64,000 nt of DNA from Verrucomicrobiota bacterium (GCA_016871515.1 VHDE01000001.1:17434-81433); one strand, 5' to 3'; counted from the first letter of the stretch, positions 48,213-58,446 are shown. Program-made: numbers and translations. The notes: generated by a model not told the origin, from the letters alone.

Positions 48213-48625
48213 CGAGATCGCAAGTATGTTGACGCTCGCTGGCCGCGCGCGGTTTCGGCACTCTTTTCTCTCGCCCTTATAATAGCAGGCTGCCGAGCCC
48301 AGTTTTCGAAAGCGCATTCGACTCGGCCAAAAAGCCGCCGGCGCCATCCACCGGCCGCAGTTGCGCGCGCTTGGAATGGAAAGGAAAGCAAATCGGCCTA
48401 TGCGAGGGAAGCTTGGAATTGTCGTCGGAGGGCCGTGGCGGCTCTCGACGGCGCCGCAGCTCAGATGTGCCCTGCCGCAGCGCAGAGTGCGCTATGATAA
48501 CGAGGTCGCGTAGCAAACCCAATGCTGGTGTGAAGCAAAGCATCATTGCTCTCGCCTGCCGATAGAACGGGTGGTATAAGCGTCGGGAATCAATCTGAGC
48601 AGCGTCACGGCAACTCAAACAGCGT

Positions 48626-51600
48626 ATGTATAGGTTCACTACCAACCGCGTTCCGGGCGATATTTTTCCCCTTAAGACCGGTGCGTACCGGCTCGGCAGC
48701 GCTTCGGACAACGAGATCGTCATCGAGGACGCCACCGTTTCTCCACACCATTGTGAGGTTGTCGTCACGGCGAACACGATTACGTTGCGCGATTTAAGCA
48801 ATACGCGCGAGACCTACGTCAACGATGTGCTCGTCCAGGACGCGCGACTGCAACTGGGCCAAACCCTCCGTCTCGGGAATGTCACGCTAACCCTCGAGGG
48901 CGACGAAGCAGAAGAAGCTGCGGCGGCTGCGCAGAGCGGGCAGGCGAATGTCGCGCGGGCCTCGGCTGCGAAGCCTCGGGCCCGTTTGCTCAAGCCGCTG
49001 ATTTCGGGCGCCATCGTCATCGCAGTGCTTGTCGGTTTGATCGCCCTGATTAACTACGCGAGTAAATTGTCGGCACAGCGCGAAGCTCAAACGGAATCTT
49101 CCAAGGATGCTGCTGCCAAGGCCAAAACTCCTGAGGCGCGCGCCGCCAAGGAAAAACCGGTTCAGAAAGACGCGGGTTCTTCCGACGGTCAACCATCTGC
49201 GCCTCCAGAGAACCCTGTGGAAGTTGCAAATCGCCCCTTTGATCCCAAGGATACGAATCGTCCTCCGGAACTCGATCTAAAATCAGCGGAGGCGCACATT
49301 GAGAAAAAGGAAATTGCCCCGGCCGAATCCTTCCTTCAACGCGCGCTGCAAAATCAGAAGAAAAAGTCCAGGCCCGATGACCCCGCCGTAACGAAGACTT
49401 TGGACGCCTTGGGGAATTTGTATCGCGGCACGCGCCAATTCGACAAAGCGGAACCGATGTTGCAGCAGGTACTGAAGAATAACGAGAAACTCTGGGGCTC
49501 AGAGCATATCGAGTCCGCCCCGGCGCTGAATAACCTTGGCGAACTTCTCCTGGCCAAGGGACAACCGGCCAAAGCGAAGCCACTCCTCGAAAAGGCCCTG
49601 AAACTGCGCGCACAATCGTTGCCGCCCGATCATCGAGATGTGGGCGCCAGTTTATCAAGCGTCGGGAAATTGCATTCTGCTCAAGGGGACTTGGCCAAGG
49701 CCAAGCCGATGCTGGAACAAGCCGCGAAAATCCTGGATGCAACGAACAGTCCCCCTCTGGCCGAGTGTCTGGAAAGCCTGGGCGAAATTCAGCGCGCCTT
49801 AGGAGACCCCGCGAAAGCGGAACCATTGCTCGAACGCGCTGCCAAAATCAAAGAGGAGCTGTTGCCTCCGGATGCTCCGGGGCATCTTCCGACACTCAAC
49901 AACCTTGGCGGTCTGCACACCGGCAAAGGTGACACCGCCAAAGCTGAACCACTGCTTAAACGCGCTGCGGAAATCACCGGGAAAACGTTCGGTCCCAACC
50001 ATCCCGAAACCGCCGCCAGCCTGAATAACCTCGCTGGCCTTTATCAGAAGATGGGAGACCCTGCCAAAGCCGCTCCTCTTTATGAACGCGCCGTCCAGAC
50101 GGCTGAAAAAGCTCTCGGTCCAGATCACCCTCAGACAACGATGGCTCTTTCGAGTTGGGCGGGCATGGCTAACTGTCAGGGGGGCCAAACGCAGGCGATT
50201 CAACTCGGTTCTCGCGCGGTCCGGGCGAAACTTCAGCTGCTTGGTGCGATCGCGTGGTACGGATCTGAGCTGCAGCGCCTAGCCTATGAAGATCCCCTGA
50301 ATCCATTGGCTCTGGCCGCGTCGTTGGATGACGTTCCTGCGCTTGCTTTAGCCATATTTAGATCCAAGGGAGTGATCGAGGATGCTCTTTTGGAGGATCG
50401 CTTAATCACGCAAATGAGCGGCTTGCCTGAGCTCCGCGAACAGATCTCCGTGTTGCGCGCGACCAAAGCGCAATTGGCCGAAACACTTGTTGAAATTCCT
50501 GCCGACGGGGCTTCTAAAGCAAGCGAGCGTTCTCAGACGGATCGAAAGACGCTTGTGACCCACCTGAAAGTGCAGGAAGAGGCATTGGCCAAGCATGTTC
50601 CGGGAATTGGACGCACTCGCCGCGCGTTCGATGTGACCTGGCAAGAGGTGAAATACGGTCTTCCGGAACATGGTGTTCTGGTCGATTTTGTCCGTTATGC
50701 GCGCTGCTTGGGCACAAACCAATGGGAACCGTGCTATGGCGCAATTGTTCTGGCGTCGATTGGGGAACCGCGTTGGGTTTCGCTCGGGCGCGCGGGCCCT
50801 ATCGAAGCCAAGATAGCCAGCGTTCATGCGGTCGCTCGGGGCAGTGCAATTCCAACATTGCCCGCGGTGAAGCCAGCCGAAGGTTCAGCGCCAGAACTTC
50901 AAACTCAAGAGAGTGCCTCTCAGCCCAGCAACCCTGCAACGACTGGCGCGGCAAACCACGAACCGTTGGCGGATGTTCTGGAAGCATTGTACCAGCAGCT
51001 TTGGGCGCCCGTTGAACGTCTTCTGCCTAACGGAACCCCAAATGTCGTTATCAGTCCTGATGCAGGGTTGAACTTGGTTTCGTTCGCGGCGCTGCTCACT
51101 TCCGAGGGCAAGTTTTTAGGCGAAAAGTACGCTATTCGTTACGTCTCGACCGCCCGCGATCTTGTGGGTCAGAAAAAAACCAGTCATCAAGGCCCGTTGT
51201 TAATCCTGGGCAGCCCGGATTTCTCCTTTTCAATGGCGGGCGCAGCGGGCGCGGAAACCAATCTCACGACAATGAACGCCTCCAAGCAATGGCTCCTCCC
51301 GCTTCCACAGTTGCCGCAACTCTCCGCGATCGCTCAGGAAGTGGCTCTAGTAGGATTACTAGCCAGGCAATTGCAATCGCCATTCACAGTCCACTATCAG
51401 GATGAGGCCACCGAAGGAAAGCTGTCTTTCACCAATCGTCCGCGTATCTTGCATCTTGCAACCGCTGGTTTCTTCTTGCCCTCGTCGCCGCCAGTCCAAG
51501 CTAAAGATGGACACAGCGAGCCGGAAAGAGTTGGGCCGGTCGATGGCCCGGCTTTTGTCAGTGGCGCAGCTCAAGGAAGTTTCATGCCGGATTTCGCCAG

Positions 51601-52081
51601 GACGGCCGCCGCGCAGGCCGTAAGCCCTCTCTATCGTTCCGGCGTCATGCTGGCCGGAGCACAACCGACGTTGGCTTCCTGGGAGCGCGGGGCAATTCCG
51701 CAGTCGGACGACGACGGAATCCTGACGGCTGGAGAAATTGGAACCTTGAAGTTGGCTGGCACTGAGTTAGTCGCGTTGTCAGCTTCGGATTCGGGGGCCG
51801 ATCCAATCCAGTCGGCGGAAGGAATCTTAACCTTGCGGCGCGCCATTATTCAGGCGGGCGCGGACAATTTGCTGCTCGCGCTGCGTCCCGATGCGGATGA
51901 ATCTTCAGCGCAAATGATAGCGGATTTCTACAAACGGTTTCATGCGGTGAAGAATGCGGCGCGCGCCTTCATCGATGTCCAGCGCGAGTGGCTTGTTCGT
52001 TTGCGTCAGGAACACGGCCTCGCAACCGCGGTCCGCGTGGCCGGGTCCCTCGTCATCAGTTCGCAAGGCAAGATTGAGTAG
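48626..52081 (+). CDS. FHA - TM - TPR array - CHAT-domain protein with substituted catalytic residues
   Basis: FHA YRLGSASDNEIVIEDATVSPHHCEV; TM LLKPLISGAIVIAVLVGLIALINY; TPR units LNNLGELLLAKGQPAKAKPLLEKALKLR; CHAT ILHLATAGFF ... LVALSASDSGADPIQSAEGILTLRRAIIQAGADNLLLAL. Confidence 0.85.
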   Translation: MYRFTTNRVPGDIFPLKTGAYRLGSASDNEIVIEDATVSPHHCEVVVTANTITLRDLSNTRETYVNDVLVQDARLQLGQTLRLGNVTLTLEGDEAEEAAAAAQSGQANVARASAAKPRARLLKPLISGAIVIAVLVGLIALINYASKLSAQREAQTESSKDAAAKAKTPEARAAKEKPVQKDAGSSDGQPSAPPENPVEVANRPFDPKDTNRPPELDLKSAEAHIEKKEIAPAESFLQRALQNQKKKSRPDDPAVTKTLDALGNLYRGTRQFDKAEPMLQQVLKNNEKLWGSEHIESAPALNNLGELLLAKGQPAKAKPLLEKALKLRAQSLPPDHRDVGASLSSVGKLHSAQGDLAKAKPMLEQAAKILDATNSPPLAECLESLGEIQRALGDPAKAEPLLERAAKIKEELLPPDAPGHLPTLNNLGGLHTGKGDTAKAEPLLKRAAEITGKTFGPNHPETAASLNNLAGLYQKMGDPAKAAPLYERAVQTAEKALGPDHPQTTMALSSWAGMANCQGGQTQAIQLGSRAVRAKLQLLGAIAWYGSELQRLAYEDPLNPLALAASLDDVPALALAIFRSKGVIEDALLEDRLITQMSGLPELREQISVLRATKAQLAETLVEIPADGASKASERSQTDRKTLVTHLKVQEEALAKHVPGIGRTRRAFDVTWQEVKYGLPEHGVLVDFVRYARCLGTNQWEPCYGAIVLASIGEPRWVSLGRAGPIEAKIASVHAVARGSAIPTLPAVKPAEGSAPELQTQESASQPSNPATTGAANHEPLADVLEALYQQLWAPVERLLPNGTPNVVISPDAGLNLVSFAALLTSEGKFLGEKYAIRYVSTARDLVGQKKTSHQGPLLILGSPDFSFSMAGAAGAETNLTTMNASKQWLLPLPQLPQLSAIAQEVALVGLLARQLQSPFTVHYQDEATEGKLSFTNRPRILHLATAGFFLPSSPPVQAKDGHSEPERVGPVDGPAFVSGAAQGSFMPDFARTAAAQAVSPLYRSGVMLAGAQPTLASWERGAIPQSDDDGILTAGEIGTLKLAGTELVALSASDSGADPIQSAEGILTLRRAIIQAGADNLLLALRPDADESSAQMIADFYKRFHAVKNAARAFIDVQREWLVRLRQEHGLATAVRVAGSLVISSQGKIE

Positions 52082-52082
52082 C

Positions 52083-52237
52083 GGTGACACACATCGGTGG
52101 CAGGGTGCCTCACTCCCGTGCGCGCCGGGCATGGAACAAAGAATGTTGTGCGAAACGCAAATTACGGCGCGCACGGAGTGACGCGCCCTGCCCTTGGCGA
52201 AGCTGAAACGCACCAATGTTCTGTGGTTCGATTTAGC
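52083..52237 (-). repeat. Modular repeat C, copy 3 (opposite orientation)
   Basis: Reverse complement begins gctaaatcgaaccacagaacattggtgcg...ggcagggcgcgtcactccgtgcgcgcc. Confidence 0.85.
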
Positions 52238-52305
52238 GGTGGTGACGGATTCGCGCGCGCTGTTTTTCTGTCGCCGTTCGATCTTCGAGCCGCTAGCGTT
52301 CGTGA

Positions 52306-53271
52306 ATGAAATTATCTGCTGTTCTGCCCATCCTTCTGCTCAGTGTTCTCTCAATGCCTTCCGTCGCGCGCGCTCAAAAAAATTATGCGTTTGGCATGAT
52401 CGCCAAATCGCAGGGCAATCCGTTTTTCGAGGCCGCGAGATCGGGCGCGAACGATGCCGCGCGCGAACTTAGCGCCAAACATGGTTTGAAGATCAAGATT
52501 GATTGGCGCACCCCCAACGAAGAGGACGCGCAAAAACAGGTCGAACTGCTCGAACAATTGGTTCTGGGCGGTTGCGACGGCATTATTATCAGTTGCTCAG
52601 ATGCCAATAAATTGACCGATGCGATCAACAAAGCCGTCCAACAAGGCGTGCCCGTGGTGACGTTTTCCGGCGATGCGCCCGCGAGTAAGCGCTTTCTCGC
52701 TCTCGGCATCGACGACTTCAAATGCGGCGAGCAGACCTTCGAGGAATTGGCCAGACTGCTCAATGGGAAAGGGGTGATCGCAGCCATCGATGGGAATCCG
52801 ACCGCGGCCAATTTGCAGCGGCGCGCCGCCGGTTTTCGCAGCGCGGCCAGCAAACATCCCGGAATCAAGCTGCTTGACATTTATTACCACAAGGAGACTC
52901 CGCAGGACGCCGTGGCGAAGATCGAGCAGGTGATGCAAGCCAATCCGGATATTACTGGCTGGGGCTTGCTGGGCGGGTGGCCGCTTTTCACCGATAACGC
53001 GCTCCGGTGGAGCCCGGGCACGATCAAGTGTGTCTGTGTCGATGCGTTGCCGCAGCAATTGGCCTACGTCCGCAGCGGGCACGTGCCGTTGCTTCTCTCA
53101 CAGGACGTCTATGGGTACGGTTACCGTGCCGTTGAACAGCTCGTGAACAAACTGCATTTGAAGAAACATCCCGCGCAAGCCATCGACAACACGCCCCTCA
53201 CGCCAGTCACCAAGGAGAATGTCGATGCCTTCGCCAAGAATTGGGAGAAATGGCTGCCGAAGAAACCTTAG
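52306..53271 (+). CDS. Sugar-type periplasmic substrate-binding protein (RbsB-like)
   Basis: Signal peptide; YAFGMIAKSQGNPFFEAARSGANDAAREL; periplasmic binding protein domain 4 pattern. Confidence 0.88.
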   Translation: MKLSAVLPILLLSVLSMPSVARAQKNYAFGMIAKSQGNPFFEAARSGANDAARELSAKHGLKIKIDWRTPNEEDAQKQVELLEQLVLGGCDGIIISCSDANKLTDAINKAVQQGVPVVTFSGDAPASKRFLALGIDDFKCGEQTFEELARLLNGKGVIAAIDGNPTAANLQRRAAGFRSAASKHPGIKLLDIYYHKETPQDAVAKIEQVMQANPDITGWGLLGGWPLFTDNALRWSPGTIKCVCVDALPQQLAYVRSGHVPLLLSQDVYGYGYRAVEQLVNKLHLKKHPAQAIDNTPLTPVTKENVDAFAKNWEKWLPKKP

Positions 53272-53645
53272 GGCGGTTTCGCGGTCTTGGCGGTCTTCTG
53301 TTCAATACTATTTGCTGAGACGGGTTCACCGTCGCCGATGAACCCGGCCTTTCGAAAGCCGTTAATTCCTTGGCCCGTCAGTTGGTCGAGTTCCTGAAAA
53401 AGTGCTTGGTCACGGCTCTTGAGATTGAAGCACGTCTTGCCCTGCATACGTGCCTTCAATGCCTTGGACGTTTTGGAATCATCACCTGCATAAAGGCTCA
53501 TCAAGTGATAACTCAGGTAGGCTTTTCCGATTTCGACCCATGCCACCGGGATTGTCGGCTGTCTTAACTTGCCGCGCCACGCGCGCAGCGTGGCTGGGCC
53601 GACGCTCCCTTCCACACAGTAACAGGTCGAAGTGTCCTCTTTCAC
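53268..53645 (-). CDS. Conserved hypothetical protein
   Basis: KAYLSYHLMSLYAGDD...RMQGKTCFNLKSRDQALFQELDQLTGQGINGFRKAGF; domain-like composition. Confidence 0.55.
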   Translation of the reverse strand: MKEDTSTCYCVEGSVGPATLRAWRGKLRQPTIPVAWVEIGKAYLSYHLMSLYAGDDSKTSKALKARMQGKTCFNLKSRDQALFQELDQLTGQGINGFRKAGFIGDGEPVSANSIEQKTAKTAKPP

Positions 53646-53677
53646 CCGGAAGTTTCCGCGAGGCTTCTGAAGGATCG

Positions 53678-54004
53678 CGCGTAGTTCTGGTCAGACTCCT
53701 CTCGGTGAGCTTTTGTCTCGGCTGCCTCAATGCGCCTCAGTCAAACGAAGACCGTGAGATCATCTTTCACGAAGGCTTCGAAAAGGGCTTATCCACTGTT
53801 TGGAAGGGTGTGAAGTTTTCTGGCCAGACCGACTATCGAGCCGTGCGCGAAGGCACGAACTCAGTTCTTCAAGCGAAAGCTCGCGCCCCGGCGCCGGGGT
53901 TAGGTATGGACAAAACCTTTCAGCTATCGCCTGGTCTGAAACTTCAATGGCGATGGAAGATCGATAGAATTCCGGCGCGTGGCAGCGAAACGGACATTGG
54001 TTAG
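53678..54004 (+). pseudogene. Truncated DUF3047-like lipoprotein
   Basis: LSVSFCLGCLNAPQSNEDREIIFHEGFEKGLSTVWKGVKFSGQTDYRAVREGTNSVLQAKA...LKLQWRWKIDRIPARGSETDIG*; stops mid-domain. Confidence 0.5.
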
Positions 54005-54100
54005 TCAGTTCAATCAGTGCGACGGAGCCCCGCTCATTTAACCATTTAACAAGTTTAACCGATTTGACTATGCAACTTTGTAACCGTCCTTATTGCCCCA

Positions 54101-57100
54101 TTATTGCACCGGCTCAGTGCGCAATGACGTAACGTACCCCTCAATCTTGCGGCAAGTCATGTCGAGCAATGGATAGGTCCCGGTATATCGACCTTGCGTG
54201 GCATCCTGACAAAGCCGTGCCGCGTCCAAAAGTTTGCCGGTGCGCCAAAAGCTTTCGATCATGCGATATAGAACGTACCGCGGCGCTCGATGATCAATCG
54301 AAAAACTGATGCGTCCGCCTCGCTCGATGTCGGGATCCAAGCCTTTCTGCCCAAATTCAAAACACGCTTGGTCATCGCCGCGATCCCAAGCAAGTTCCGC
54401 CAAGTGCAATTGATAAACGCGCCGGTTTGCCGGATTTGTCTCGAGCAAACGCTGCAAGACCTTTTCCAATTCTTCGCTCGGCGGACGATAAAACACCGAT
54501 CGCTGCGATCGATAGGTCTGAATTAGATAGGAAGCATACATGCGCAGTGGTTCCGGATCTTTTTCAGCATGCTTCATTAGCATGTCCTGTCGCGGGGCCA
54601 GACGCAGGGCTTCCAATTCGGCAGTTAGAATCTGGTCGGATGCCTCCGCCATTAACTCTATCGGCAGTGTGGCTTCGGGTTTTTCCTGCTGCCATCGGAG
54701 AAGAAGCGAACGGAAAATGTCGGGTTTCGGCAAGCGATACTCCATGTAAAAACTCCCCAGCGCTTTGTAGTCGGCTTCAGTCAACTGGTGCTTTTGCAAG
54801 TAATCGCCCAGCAGCGTCATCGGCCGCGTCAAAAAGGACTCGTCAAAAGTCCGCCATCCAGCCGTCGCTCGCCCAACGAAGAACGCTTCCTGCGCGAGAA
54901 ATTCCAACACCGGATAGAAGTCACTATGAATGGTCCCTTGCGCCGGCGCCATAAAGCTGCCGTTTTGTTGCGATACGATTTCGCGCGCGAGCAACACGGG
55001 CAGCCGCGTAATCTCGATTCGTTGGAGGTCCGATTTCACACTCGGCTCTTGGAAACGCTGTTCGAGTGCCGCCAAATCGGCCTTGAACGGCCGTGTCGAT
55101 CCAATCAATACAAGGTCACTCGACGCCGGATGCCACACGCTGAAGAAAGGAAATACCGATCCGAACGTGGTCAACACCATGTTCAATGTTTGATCGCTCG
55201 TCTCATAAATCTGGACCCATTGCGCCATCAGGCCATCGGGCTTCAAGCGCGCTTGGCAACTCTCGTAGTACTCGCGGCTAAACACGCCGGACACCCCTGC
55301 CATCCAGGGATTGGACGGTTCGCTCACGATGACATCGTACTGTTGATCAGTGATCTTCAAAAAAGATTTGGCATCCTCGATCACAAGCTTGACCCGTGGG
55401 TTCGTCCAAAAATTGTCGTTGTACGCCCCAAAGAGTTTTGCGGCTTCCGCGACTTCGGACGAGATTTCGACTGCGTCCACTCGTTGGACGGAAGGGTGGC
55501 GTGCGACGGCGCTGCAAGTCATTCCGCTTCCTAAGCCCACCACCAGAACTTGTTGCGATTGCGGGCGCAGCAGCATTGGAATATGGCCGGAAAGCAATTG
55601 CGTTGTCATATCGATGCTCGTGCTGGCATCGGCCTTGCCATTGACCTTGAGTCCCAGATGTTTCTTGTCGCCGTGCTTCTGCTCGATGACAACAACTGTC
55701 GATCCAGCGCCATCGCGATGGAATTTCAATGTGTCAGCCTGGGCCATCTGGCGGTAAGCCTCCATGCTGGGAGGTGGAACAGGGCTGCGCCAGAGCCCAA
55801 GAGACAATGTTCGTTTCCAACTCTCACCAAACATCAGCCCGGTCAAGACGAGCAGGCCAATTCCGACCGGCAATAGCAAAAGCCAATGACGGGCCAGTTG
55901 ATGCCTCTGCAACAGCGCGAATCCAATCAACGCGTTAACGACTATGCCGATGGCAAACGTCCACGCTAACCCGAAAGCCGGCATGAGCCATAGGCCGGTC
56001 ACAATGGCGCCCAGAACAGTGCCAAGCGTATTAACCGCGAAGACTTTGCCAACCGACCGCCCGGTCCGCGCCAATTCCTCGGTTGCAATCCGGCTGACCA
56101 AGGGCAGCGTCATGCCCAGACAAACGGTGGGAATGAACATGACCGAAAAACAGATAATAGCCTTGAAGAATTGATAGAGCGGATAGGCGTCTGGCTGGCG
56201 ATTGAGAAGCGCCGCCAGCTTGGCGAACCAGTACGGCAAGTATTCGTAAAAAAACATCGAAGCGAACAGCGTTCCGGCCAAAGCGATCTCCGCCCAGGCA
56301 AATGCCTCGAGCGTGCGGCGTAGATTTTTCCAGAGATAAATGATCCACGCCCCGACAGCGATGCCGGTGATGAATGTGATCAGCATGATGGAAAACGCGT
56401 GTGTGCTTGAGCCGAGAGCGAGGCCCAGCAACCGCGTCCAGGCCACTTCGTAAAGCATCGCGACAAATCCAGATAGCCCGATTCCAATAATGGCGAGCCG
56501 TAGTTCGGCCGCAGTGAATCGTTCTTCGCCCGGCTTGGCGATTGGCTCAATGGCCGGCAGAGAGTCTTTGCCTTCTCTTATCCGCTTGCTCAGCATGAGA
56601 GCGACAATCCCAACCGCGATATTCAGGATTGCGCCGCCATAGACGGTCATTTCCAAGCCAATGGATGGAATCCACCAGAAATCGCCCACCAAACAGCCGG
56701 CCACGGCGCCCACGCTGTTAATGCAATAGAGCGCCGCGACGCGTTCCCGAAGTTCCGAAAGTGAACGGGTCACAAATTTCGTCAGCACCGGGAACGTTGC
56801 CCCCATCATGAAGGTTGGAAGCAATATCGTAAGAAAGCTGAATCCAAACTTGAGCACGAGCAGGCCGTTCGTGCCAGATTCGAGGTGGAGTTGACGTGCC
56901 AAGCCGATGAAGCCCTCGTGACAAAGCCTGTAGTACACCGGGAAGACCAATGCATAAATGCCAATGCCAATCTCGAGCCAGCCATAAACAGCCAGCGGCT
57001 TCGTGGCCCGGTCGGCGCGCATGCCAAACCACGCGTTGCCCAGGGCCAGCCCACCCATAAATGCCACCAGCACAGCCACGACAGCATAACTCGTGTGTCC

Positions 57101-57289
57101 CAGAAAGAGCGCCAGATACCGCGTCCAGACAATTTGATAAACTAACCCCGCCATGCCCGAGACGAAAAAACAGAACATGACGACGGCAAAGATTAATCGC
57201 GGAGTAGGCTTCATCGCCACGGATGGTAACGATCGTCCCTCTTTGACAGCAATTCTTTTTGCGCTGGGAACAGGGGCGCTAAGGCTCAA
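54101..57289 (-). CDS. Multi-TM (MFS-like) fused to spermidine synthase-like domain, with C-terminal extension
   Basis: VLVVGLGSGMTCSAVARHPSVQRVDAVEIS, YDVIVSEPSNPWMAGVSGVFSREYYE; N-terminal multi-TM region. Confidence 0.85.
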   Translation of the reverse strand: MSLSAPVPSAKRIAVKEGRSLPSVAMKPTPRLIFAVVMFCFFVSGMAGLVYQIVWTRYLALFLGHTSYAVVAVLVAFMGGLALGNAWFGMRADRATKPLAVYGWLEIGIGIYALVFPVYYRLCHEGFIGLARQLHLESGTNGLLVLKFGFSFLTILLPTFMMGATFPVLTKFVTRSLSELRERVAALYCINSVGAVAGCLVGDFWWIPSIGLEMTVYGGAILNIAVGIVALMLSKRIREGKDSLPAIEPIAKPGEERFTAAELRLAIIGIGLSGFVAMLYEVAWTRLLGLALGSSTHAFSIMLITFITGIAVGAWIIYLWKNLRRTLEAFAWAEIALAGTLFASMFFYEYLPYWFAKLAALLNRQPDAYPLYQFFKAIICFSVMFIPTVCLGMTLPLVSRIATEELARTGRSVGKVFAVNTLGTVLGAIVTGLWLMPAFGLAWTFAIGIVVNALIGFALLQRHQLARHWLLLLPVGIGLLVLTGLMFGESWKRTLSLGLWRSPVPPPSMEAYRQMAQADTLKFHRDGAGSTVVVIEQKHGDKKHLGLKVNGKADASTSIDMTTQLLSGHIPMLLRPQSQQVLVVGLGSGMTCSAVARHPSVQRVDAVEISSEVAEAAKLFGAYNDNFWTNPRVKLVIEDAKSFLKITDQQYDVIVSEPSNPWMAGVSGVFSREYYESCQARLKPDGLMAQWVQIYETSDQTLNMVLTTFGSVFPFFSVWHPASSDLVLIGSTRPFKADLAALEQRFQEPSVKSDLQRIEITRLPVLLAREIVSQQNGSFMAPAQGTIHSDFYPVLEFLAQEAFFVGRATAGWRTFDESFLTRPMTLLGDYLQKHQLTEADYKALGSFYMEYRLPKPDIFRSLLLRWQQEKPEATLPIELMAEASDQILTAELEALRLAPRQDMLMKHAEKDPEPLRMYASYLIQTYRSQRSVFYRPPSEELEKVLQRLLETNPANRRVYQLHLAELAWDRGDDQACFEFGQKGLDPDIERGGRISFSIDHRAPRYVLYRMIESFWRTGKLLDAARLCQDATQGRYTGTYPLLDMTCRKIEGYVTSLRTEPVQ

Positions 57290-57300
57290 TCAAAGGTGGT

Positions 57301-57373
57301 AGCAGCCGAGGTGACGAGGCTCTGAAGTATTCCGCCTTACGCCTCAAATTAGAGCCTCGTCACCTCGGCTGCT
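57301..57373. repeat. Perfect 23-bp inverted repeat AGCAGCCGAGGTGACGAGGCTCT
   Basis: Arms 57301-57323 and 57351-57373; divergent promoter region. Confidence 0.92.
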
Positions 57374-57446
57374 GCCATTCTAAAACCGGTTCTAAGCGAT
57401 TTTCGAACCGAATTGTCTTAAATGCTCAGTCAAACTCGGCAGTCAG

Positions 57447-58446
57447 ATGAACGCAGCCCTTTACGATGCCAAACCGTACGACCGCTATTATTTTGAGCGA
57501 TCGCCAGGACAGGACAAAATTGGCTGGCGATTCCACGAATTTCGCCTCGACGCCCAAACGGCATCGACCGTTCAGGGTGCACGGGCCGTCTGCGTTTTTG
57601 TGAATGATCGCATCGATGAATCGTGCCTCAAACTTCTGGGGGAACTCGGCGTCAAACTGGTCGCGCTCCGATGTGCGGGCTATAACAATGTCGATTTGGC
57701 GGCGGCGAAATCTCTCGATATCGCCGTCGTTCGTGTGCCGGCTTACTCGCCACACGCCGTCGCTGAACACGCCGTTGGCCTGTTGCTCACCTTGAATCGA
57801 AAAATTCATCGAGCTTACAACCGAGGGCGCGAACACAATTTCTCATTGTCCGGTCTCGTTGGTTTTGACGTTTATGGCAAGAGCATTGGGATCGTTGGGA
57901 CTGGCAAGATCGGCCGCATCGCTGCGCAAGTCTTCCGCGGCTTCGGGACTCGAGTTCTCGCCTACGATCCGTTTCCGTCCGTGGATTGGGCAACGGCGCA
58001 CGGGGTTGAATACGTCGATTTTGCCACCTTGCTCAGTGTCAGCGACTTCGTTTCTTTGCATGTGCCGCTGTTGCCGGAGACATTTCATCTGTTGAACGAA
58101 CGCACGATTGCTCAGATGAAGCCTGGAGCGATCCTCATCAATACCCAGTCGAGGCAAACTGATTGACACAGCCGCTCTAATCGAAGCCTTGAAGAGCGGA
58201 TTTCTGGCCGGAGTTGCGCTGGATGTTTATGAGGAAGAAGAAGGGATCTTTTTCGAAGATCTCTCTGACAAAGTTCTCCTCGATGACGAATTGTCCCGCT
58301 TGCTCTCTTTCCCCAATGTCCTCATCACGGCGCATCAAGCTTTCCTAACCCACGAAGCGCTCAGTGAGATTGCGCGTGTCACAACCGAAAACGTCCTCAA
58401 GTTCCAAAAAGGAGAACGGTTTTTGAATGGGACGAGACTGGCGTAA
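57447..58446 (+). pseudogene. ldhA: D-lactate dehydrogenase-like 2-hydroxyacid dehydrogenase, apparent single-base frameshift
   Basis: GKSIGIVGTGKIGRIAAQVFRGFG in frame 1; after ATACCC (58141-58146) continues in another frame as SRGKLIDTAALIEALKSGFLAGVALDVYEEEEG...NVLITAHQAFLTHEAL. Confidence 0.8.

Noticed and set aside
47296-48282. 328-aa plus-strand ORF rich in Ser/Pro/Arg
   Set aside because: Antisense to the PVC-type dehydrogenase/cytochrome gene, with low-complexity shadow composition.
49400-50200. Tandem-repeat DNA in the CHAT gene as a possible CRISPR or minisatellite
   Set aside because: Explained by about 126-bp TPR-encoding units (42 aa) with diverged sequence; not a CRISPR array.
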